A stretch of 9,615 nucleotides of DNA from an uncultured Selenomonadaceae bacterium (GTDB taxonomy: Bacteria > Bacillota > Negativicutes > Selenomonadales > Selenomonadaceae). Below, one piece after another: positions 5,875 through 9,615 of the stretch. Within the stretch, counting starts at the first letter, position 1. Every line of letters begins with the position of its first letter. The stretch spans positions 1 to 9,615 of the forward strand of contig CAJONF010000290.1 in the NCBI GenBank assembly GCA_905236665.1. The letters run 5' to 3'. A program made the position numbers and the translations under genes. The notes beneath the pieces are model-generated. The model was given only the letters and a program-made list of their open reading frames with translations. It made no database searches and was not told the DNA's origin.

Positions 5875-7647
5875 GACAGTGGTTTTTATATAGAGTTCGC
5901 GCAACTGTTTTTCTTCGACTTCGTTTGGCGCGTGGCTCATCTGATCAACCGCGCTTTGAGTTTTCGGGAAGGGGATAACGTCGCGGATTGATTTTCTTTT
6001 CGCCATAAGCATGATAAGCCGGTCAAGACCAAAAGCAATGCCGCCATGCGGGGGCGTGCCATATTCAAACGCATCCATAAGGAAACCAAATTTCGAGTAA
6101 GCTTCTTCGGGCGTCAAGCCGATTGCCTCGAAAACTTTTTCCTGCACATCGCGCTGATAAATTCTCAAGCTACCGCCGCCGACTTCGCAACCGTTCAAAA
6201 CAATATCGTAAGCGTTCGCCTTAACTTTTTCGGGATCTGTAAGCAAAAGCGGAATGTCTTCTTCACGCGGCGCGGTGAACGGGTGGTGCATTGCCTTGTA
6301 GCGTTTATCTTCCTCGACGTATTCAAACATCGGGAAATCTACAACCCACAGGAAACACAGCTTATCGGGGTCGATTAAATTTCTGCGCCGCGCCATTTCC
6401 AAACGCAATTCCCCTAAAGCTTGTGCAACGACTGACGCTTTATCTCCGACAACCAAAAGTAAATCGCCCGTCTTGCAACCGGTTGCCTGTTTAATCTGCT
6501 CAAAAGTTTCGTCGCTGTAAAATTTTTTGAACGGGGACTTAACGCCCTCTTCCGTGTATTGAATCCACGCCAGACCCTTCGCGCCATAAATTTTTACGTA
6601 TTCAACCAAGCCATCAAGCTCGCGGCGCGGAATGTTTGCATAATCATCCACGCGAATAACTTTGACTTGCCCGCCGTGTTCAAGCACGCTGTTAAAAACT
6701 TTGAAGTCGGAGCCTTTGACGAACTCGGAAATATCCTGCAACTCCATGCCAAAACGCATATCCGGTTTGTCGGAGCCAAAGCGCGTCATCGCCTCATCCC
6801 AGCTCATACGCAGGAACGGCGTTTCAACTTTAACATCAAGCGTCGTCTCAAAAATTTTTTTTATCAGCCCTTCCATAATCGTTAAAATCTGATCTTGATT
6901 AAGGAAAGAAGTTTCAATGTCCAGCTGTGTGAATTCCGGTTGACGGTCGGCGCGTAAATCTTCATCGCGGAAACAGCGCACGATTTGGAAATATTTTTCA
7001 AAGCCGCTGACCATGAGCAACTGTTTAAAAATTTGTGGGGATTGCGGCAATGCGTAAAACTGTCCAGGATTTAAGCGGCTCGGCACCAAAAAATCTCTGG
7101 CACCTTCCGGAGTTGAACGGCAAAGCATCGGCGTTTCAATTTCTAAAAAGCCGTTCTCGTCCAGATAATCACGCATAATTTTTGCGACGCGGTGACGCAG
7201 AATAATATTTTTCTGCATTTCGGGGCGGCGCAAATCTAAATAACGATAGCGCAGACGAACCATTTCATCAACGTCAACGCCGTCTTGAATGTAAAATGGC
7301 GGAGTCTTCGCCTTGTTTAGGACGCGCAATTCTTCGACGAGAACTTCAACTTCGCCGGTCGCCATCTTAGGGTTGATTGTATCTTCACTGCGTGCACGAA
7401 CTTTTCCGCGCACGCCGATAACAAATTCATTGCGAAGCGTTTCTGCTTTTGAAAAGTCAAGACCCGCCGTTGAGCCGTCGAAGACAATCTGCAAAAGCCC
7501 GCTACGGTCGCGCATATCTACAAAAATTAATCCGCCGTGATCGCGCCGACGTGATACCCAGCCCGCCAGCTTAACTTCTGTGCCGACGTGAGAAATGCGC
7601 AGTTCGCCGCAATGATGTGTTCGTTCCATGCCTGTCAGTGTTTCCAA
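5863..7647 (-). CDS. aspS: Aspartyl-tRNA synthetase
   Basis: This 594-residue class II synthetase charges tRNA-Asp with aspartate in the cytoplasm. Numbered from the TTG start, it has an N-terminal OB-fold that binds the anticodon (about 20-110, with WVSRRRDHGG near 30-39), then the catalytic core with motif 2 FRDEDLRADRQPEF (226-239), a bacterial GAD insertion in the middle, and motif 3 GIAFGLDRL (536-544). Length is normal. The start is TTG at 7647-7645: GGGAGG (7661-7656) lies 8 bases before it and the family's usual N-terminus begins here. The ATG at 7704 lies inside the promoter and cannot be transcribed from it; the ATG at 7629 lacks an SD. His in RRDHGG is the residue associated with non-discriminating enzymes that also charge tRNA-Asn. 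hisD is 91 bp upstream of the promoter-bearing gap's aspS-proximal SD region and reads in the same direction. Confidence 0.97.
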   Translation of the reverse strand: METLTGMERTHHCGELRISHVGTEVKLAGWVSRRRDHGGLIFVDMRDRSGLLQIVFDGSTAGLDFSKAETLRNEFVIGVRGKVRARSEDTINPKMATGEVEVLVEELRVLNKAKTPPFYIQDGVDVDEMVRLRYRYLDLRRPEMQKNIILRHRVAKIMRDYLDENGFLEIETPMLCRSTPEGARDFLVPSRLNPGQFYALPQSPQIFKQLLMVSGFEKYFQIVRCFRDEDLRADRQPEFTQLDIETSFLNQDQILTIMEGLIKKIFETTLDVKVETPFLRMSWDEAMTRFGSDKPDMRFGMELQDISEFVKGSDFKVFNSVLEHGGQVKVIRVDDYANIPRRELDGLVEYVKIYGAKGLAWIQYTEEGVKSPFKKFYSDETFEQIKQATGCKTGDLLLVVGDKASVVAQALGELRLEMARRRNLIDPDKLCFLWVVDFPMFEYVEEDKRYKAMHHPFTAPREEDIPLLLTDPEKVKANAYDIVLNGCEVGGGSLRIYQRDVQEKVFEAIGLTPEEAYSKFGFLMDAFEYGTPPHGGIAFGLDRLIMLMAKRKSIRDVIPFPKTQSAVDQMSHAPNEVEEKQLRELYIKTTVKKK

Positions 7648-7655
7648 ATAAATTA

Positions 7656-7704
7656 CCTCCCTTGTATTGCGCTCAATCATAATTAACGGCGGCGATTCTG
7701 TCAA
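7656..7704 (-). promoter_or_regulatory. aspS promoter and ribosome binding site
   Basis: On the minus strand a perfect TTGACA (7704-7699) is followed after 17 bases by TATGAT (7681-7676). Transcription would start near 7669, leaving about 20 bases of leader that hold GGGAGG (7661-7656). The leader is too short for a T-box or other riboswitch. This site also shows that the long reading frame opening at 7704 is not the real start. Confidence 0.82.
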
Positions 7705-7732
7705 CCATTGCTAAGGTTAGGTGTGTGTTGTA

Positions 7733-7774
7733 AAATATTTCTGTAACTGTTGGTTGTTGACAGCAAAGATATTT
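7733..7774 (-). other. Imperfect stem-loop downstream of hisD
   Basis: AAATAT (7733-7738) and ATATTT (7769-7774) can pair. Inside them, on the minus strand, CTGTCAAC and GTTACAG pair with one bulge. Only a short T-run (TTTT) follows on the minus strand. It may be a weak end or a processing site of the hisD transcript; otherwise hisD could read into aspS. No clear promoter or terminator is seen elsewhere in 7705-7795. Confidence 0.3.
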
Positions 7775-7795
7775 ACAAAGAATTTTTATTCGGTA

Positions 7796-9124
7796 TCAAA
7801 AAAATTCTTCGCTCCTAACTATCAAGGCTTTGGCGTGGGCTTGCAAACCTTCTGCATCAGCCAATCTGATTATATCCTGCGCGGCGTTTAATAAATCTTT
7901 TTGCGTGTAAGAAATTAAACTCGTCCGCTTTAAAAAAGTTTCGACGTTGAGTACAGAATAAAATTTAGCGGTGCCACCGGTCGGCAAAACGTGGTTGGGG
8001 CCCGCAAGATAATCGCCGAGCGGTTCGGGAGAATATGCTCCCAAGAAAATTGCGCCGGCATTTTTTATTTTTGGCAACAGCGCGAACGGCTCTTGAACAA
8101 GCAATTCTAAATGTTCGGGCGCAGAAAAGTTTGCAAAATCTACAGCTTCGTTCAAATTTTTTGCCACAACGATTAAACCGTTGCGTTCGATTGATGCGGC
8201 GGCGATTTCTCTGCGCGGAAGTTTTTCAAGTTGCGTTTTAACCTCTGTAAAAATTTTTTCAGCGAGCGTTTGACTTGTTGTAATTAAAATCGAGCAAGCA
8301 AGCGGATCGTGTTCAGCTTGGCTTAACATATCGGCGGCGGCATAAACCGGATTGGCATTTTCATCGGCGATAATCAAAATTTCGCTGGGACCTGCGAGCA
8401 TATCGATATCACAATGCCCGTAAACTTCCTTTTTGGCGAGCGTGACGAAAATATTTCCGGGACCGACAATTTTATTAACGCGTGGAATTTTTTCCGTGCC
8501 AAAAGCCATCGCCGCGACCGCTTGAGCCCCGCCAATTTTAAAAATTTTATCGACGCCAGCCAATTTAGCCGCCGCCAGCACGTGAGGATTTGTATTGGGC
8601 GTGCACATGATAATTTCTTTGACACCGGCGACTTTGGCGGGGATAATGTTCATCAAAACGCTTGAAGGATAAGCCGCGGTGCCACCAGGAACATAAACTC
8701 CGACGCGTTCAAGCGCAATGACAGCTTGACCGAGCAAAGAATTTTCGCCGCGATAAGTTATCCAAGACTTCGGGAGCTGTTCCGCATGGAAACGACGAAT
8801 ATTTTCCGCCGCCACTTTCAACGACGACAAAATTTCCGGCTTGATAAATTTTTCCGCGTCGATAAGTTCCTGCACGTCTACAGAAAAATTTTTCAGTTCG
8901 ATACCGTCAATTTTTTTTGTCCAATCGATAATAGCCGCATCGCCGCGCTTGCGAACATCTGAAACAATTCGGCGAACAATTTCCACCGCGCTAAGATCTT
9001 CGCCGAAAATTTTTTTATTAGCAGCGCGAATCTTTGGTGACAGTTCGACCTCATCAAAAGATTTTTTCGTTAAAAATTTTTCTACTGCCTCACGCCCGAT
9101 TTCCTTGCTGTTTAAAATTTGCAT
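7796..9124 (-). CDS. hisD: Histidinol dehydrogenase
   Basis: This 442-residue zinc enzyme performs the last two oxidations of histidine synthesis, L-histidinol to L-histidine with two NAD+. Numbered from the ATG at 9124, it shows GVYVPGGTAAYPSSVLM (142-158), GGAQAVAAMAFGT (198-210) and VGPGN (220-224). The zinc and catalytic residues are all present: Q269 and H272 in SQAEHD, E337 and H338 in APEHL, D371 in GDYLAGPNHVLPT and H430 near the C-terminus. Length is close to the 434-residue E. coli enzyme. The start is ATG 9124-9122, with GGAGG (9137-9133) 8 bases before it; the in-frame TTG at 9139 overlaps that SD. No other his gene lies in the window, and it has its own promoter, so it is either split from the his operon or the operon lies elsewhere. 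Confidence 0.97.
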   Translation of the reverse strand: MQILNSKEIGREAVEKFLTKKSFDEVELSPKIRAANKKIFGEDLSAVEIVRRIVSDVRKRGDAAIIDWTKKIDGIELKNFSVDVQELIDAEKFIKPEILSSLKVAAENIRRFHAEQLPKSWITYRGENSLLGQAVIALERVGVYVPGGTAAYPSSVLMNIIPAKVAGVKEIIMCTPNTNPHVLAAAKLAGVDKIFKIGGAQAVAAMAFGTEKIPRVNKIVGPGNIFVTLAKKEVYGHCDIDMLAGPSEILIIADENANPVYAAADMLSQAEHDPLACSILITTSQTLAEKIFTEVKTQLEKLPRREIAAASIERNGLIVVAKNLNEAVDFANFSAPEHLELLVQEPFALLPKIKNAGAIFLGAYSPEPLGDYLAGPNHVLPTGGTAKFYSVLNVETFLKRTSLISYTQKDLLNAAQDIIRLADAEGLQAHAKALIVRSEEFF

Positions 9125-9154
9125 AAAATTTTCCTCCAAAAAAGTTTTGCGCGA

Positions 9155-9163
9155 ATTATATCA
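9155..9163 (-). promoter_or_regulatory. hisD extended -10 promoter
   Basis: On the minus strand TGA is followed by a perfect TATAAT (9160-9155), an extended -10. No good -35 is seen 17 bases upstream. Transcription would begin near 9148, leaving a leader of about 25 bases with GGAGG at 9137-9133. There is no room for a histidine attenuator or T-box. Confidence 0.65.
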
Positions 9164-9244
9164 CAGCACGAAAAAACCCGCCGAAAATTTTTGACAGGCT
9201 GAAAATTTTTTTGTTTTGGAAAAAGATTTTTTTTCGGTGCGTTG

Positions 9245-9253
9245 TGGTAAAAT
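9245..9253 (+). promoter_or_regulatory. Extended -10 promoter of the right-edge secreted protein gene
   Basis: TGG followed by TAAAAT (9248-9253) is an extended -10 lying 16 bases before the SD GGAGGG (9270-9275). A consensus -35 is not seen; T-rich DNA occupies the position. TTGACA at 9191-9196 is too far upstream to pair with it. Confidence 0.55.
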
Positions 9254-9281
9254 ATACGTAAAAATCTTTGGAGGGATTTTT

Positions 9282-9615
9282 ATGATGACTAAAATTTTTC
9301 GGCAAATCGTTTCGATTATATTTTTCAGCGTGATTTTTTTATCTGCGACAGTGTCTCACGCCGAAATTATCGTTCATAATGGCGTCGGTGAATATTTTAT
9401 GAGCGATGATGAAGCTGTCGATTTCGCTAAAGAACAGGCAGAACAGGTTGCACAGCGCGATATTCTCGAACAAGTTAGCGTTTACGTTGAGCGTCAGGCG
9501 AAAATGATTGACCATGAACTCGATAACGAAGAAATTTTCACGATTAGCACGGGAATTATCCACGTGACTGATACAAAATTTTCTATGACGCCCGAAGATG
9601 ACGGAATTTTAATTA
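9282..9615 (+). CDS. Secreted protein of unknown function, cut by the right edge
   Basis: At least 111 residues are visible and the frame runs off the window without a stop. The start is ATG 9282 (or the next codon, ATG 9285), 6-9 bases after GGAGGG (9270-9275). Residues 1-27 form a clear signal peptide: MTKIFRQ, a hydrophobic core, and SHA before the likely cut, so the protein is exported. The mature part begins EIIVHNGVGEYFM, followed by an acidic, Ala- and Gln-rich helix (about 41-62), a V-S-V-Y-V-E strand and another acidic helix. A GVGEY start, an Ala-rich helix and an EQ-x-V-x-V-Y-V segment recall LPP20/FlgT-N-like small domains in exported proteins of Negativicutes. That resemblance is weak and from memory; function is not assigned. 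Confidence 0.85.
   Translation, partial: MMTKIFRQIVSIIFFSVIFLSATVSHAEIIVHNGVGEYFMSDDEAVDFAKEQAEQVAQRDILEQVSVYVERQAKMIDHELDNEEIFTISTGIIHVTDTKFSMTPEDDGILI

Noticed and set aside
7648..7704. Longer N-terminus for aspS starting at the ATG at 7704
   Set aside because: This segment contains the promoter, its start-site region and the SD. The extra 19 residues do not match the family N-terminus.
9339..9563. 74-codon minus-strand open frame antisense to the secreted protein
   Set aside because: It has no SD, is fully antisense to a gene with a strong SD, promoter and signal peptide, and has no recognisable pattern.

Overview
The window reads as an ordinary chromosomal segment of a Firmicutes-type bacterium, most plausibly from the diderm Negativicutes (Selenomonadales or relatives). 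Pointers are the rapZ-yvcK-whiA gene order, a YvcK with an N-terminal membrane anchor, a DUF4446-type protein, strong Shine-Dalgarno (SD) sites, and a moderate-GC genome rich in AAAATTTT runs. The family-level assignment is inference and cannot be settled from this stretch.

Layout. Bases 1-141 hold a divergent control region: a well-formed minus-strand promoter and SD for a gene beyond the left edge, and an extended -10 promoter firing rightward. A plus-strand cluster follows (142-5794): Cof-type HAD phosphatase, rapZ, a 79-bp heptad-repeat palindrome, yvcK, whiA, a DUF4446-type membrane protein and a membrane-anchored M23 peptidase. Except for the 82-bp repeat-bearing gap before yvcK, the genes are 1-18 bp apart or overlap, so they look like one operon. 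A 68-bp convergent gap carries two oppositely directed terminators. The minus strand then carries aspS (5863-7647, TTG start, its own consensus promoter) and hisD (7796-9124, own extended -10). A 157-bp divergent gap leads to a plus-strand secreted protein cut by the right edge. No gene-free stretch exceeds 300 bp.

How the genes relate. RapZ, YvcK and WhiA form a conserved set tied to nucleotide or UDP-GlcNAc sensing, carbon flux into the cell wall, and cell division. Here the set is followed by two membrane-anchored proteins, one a likely peptidoglycan hydrolase, so the operon looks centred on the cell envelope. aspS and hisD are housekeeping genes, for aspartyl-tRNA synthesis and the last step of histidine synthesis.

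No wholly new system (defence island, CRISPR, prophage, biosynthetic cluster) is visible. The most unusual signal is the heptad-repeat palindrome between rapZ and yvcK. yvcK has no SD next to its ATG, but the hairpin would place a GGAG at its 5' foot six unpaired bases from that ATG, suggesting translation initiation across a stem. Several longest-ORF starts (HAD, aspS, hisD) appear wrong and are corrected here.
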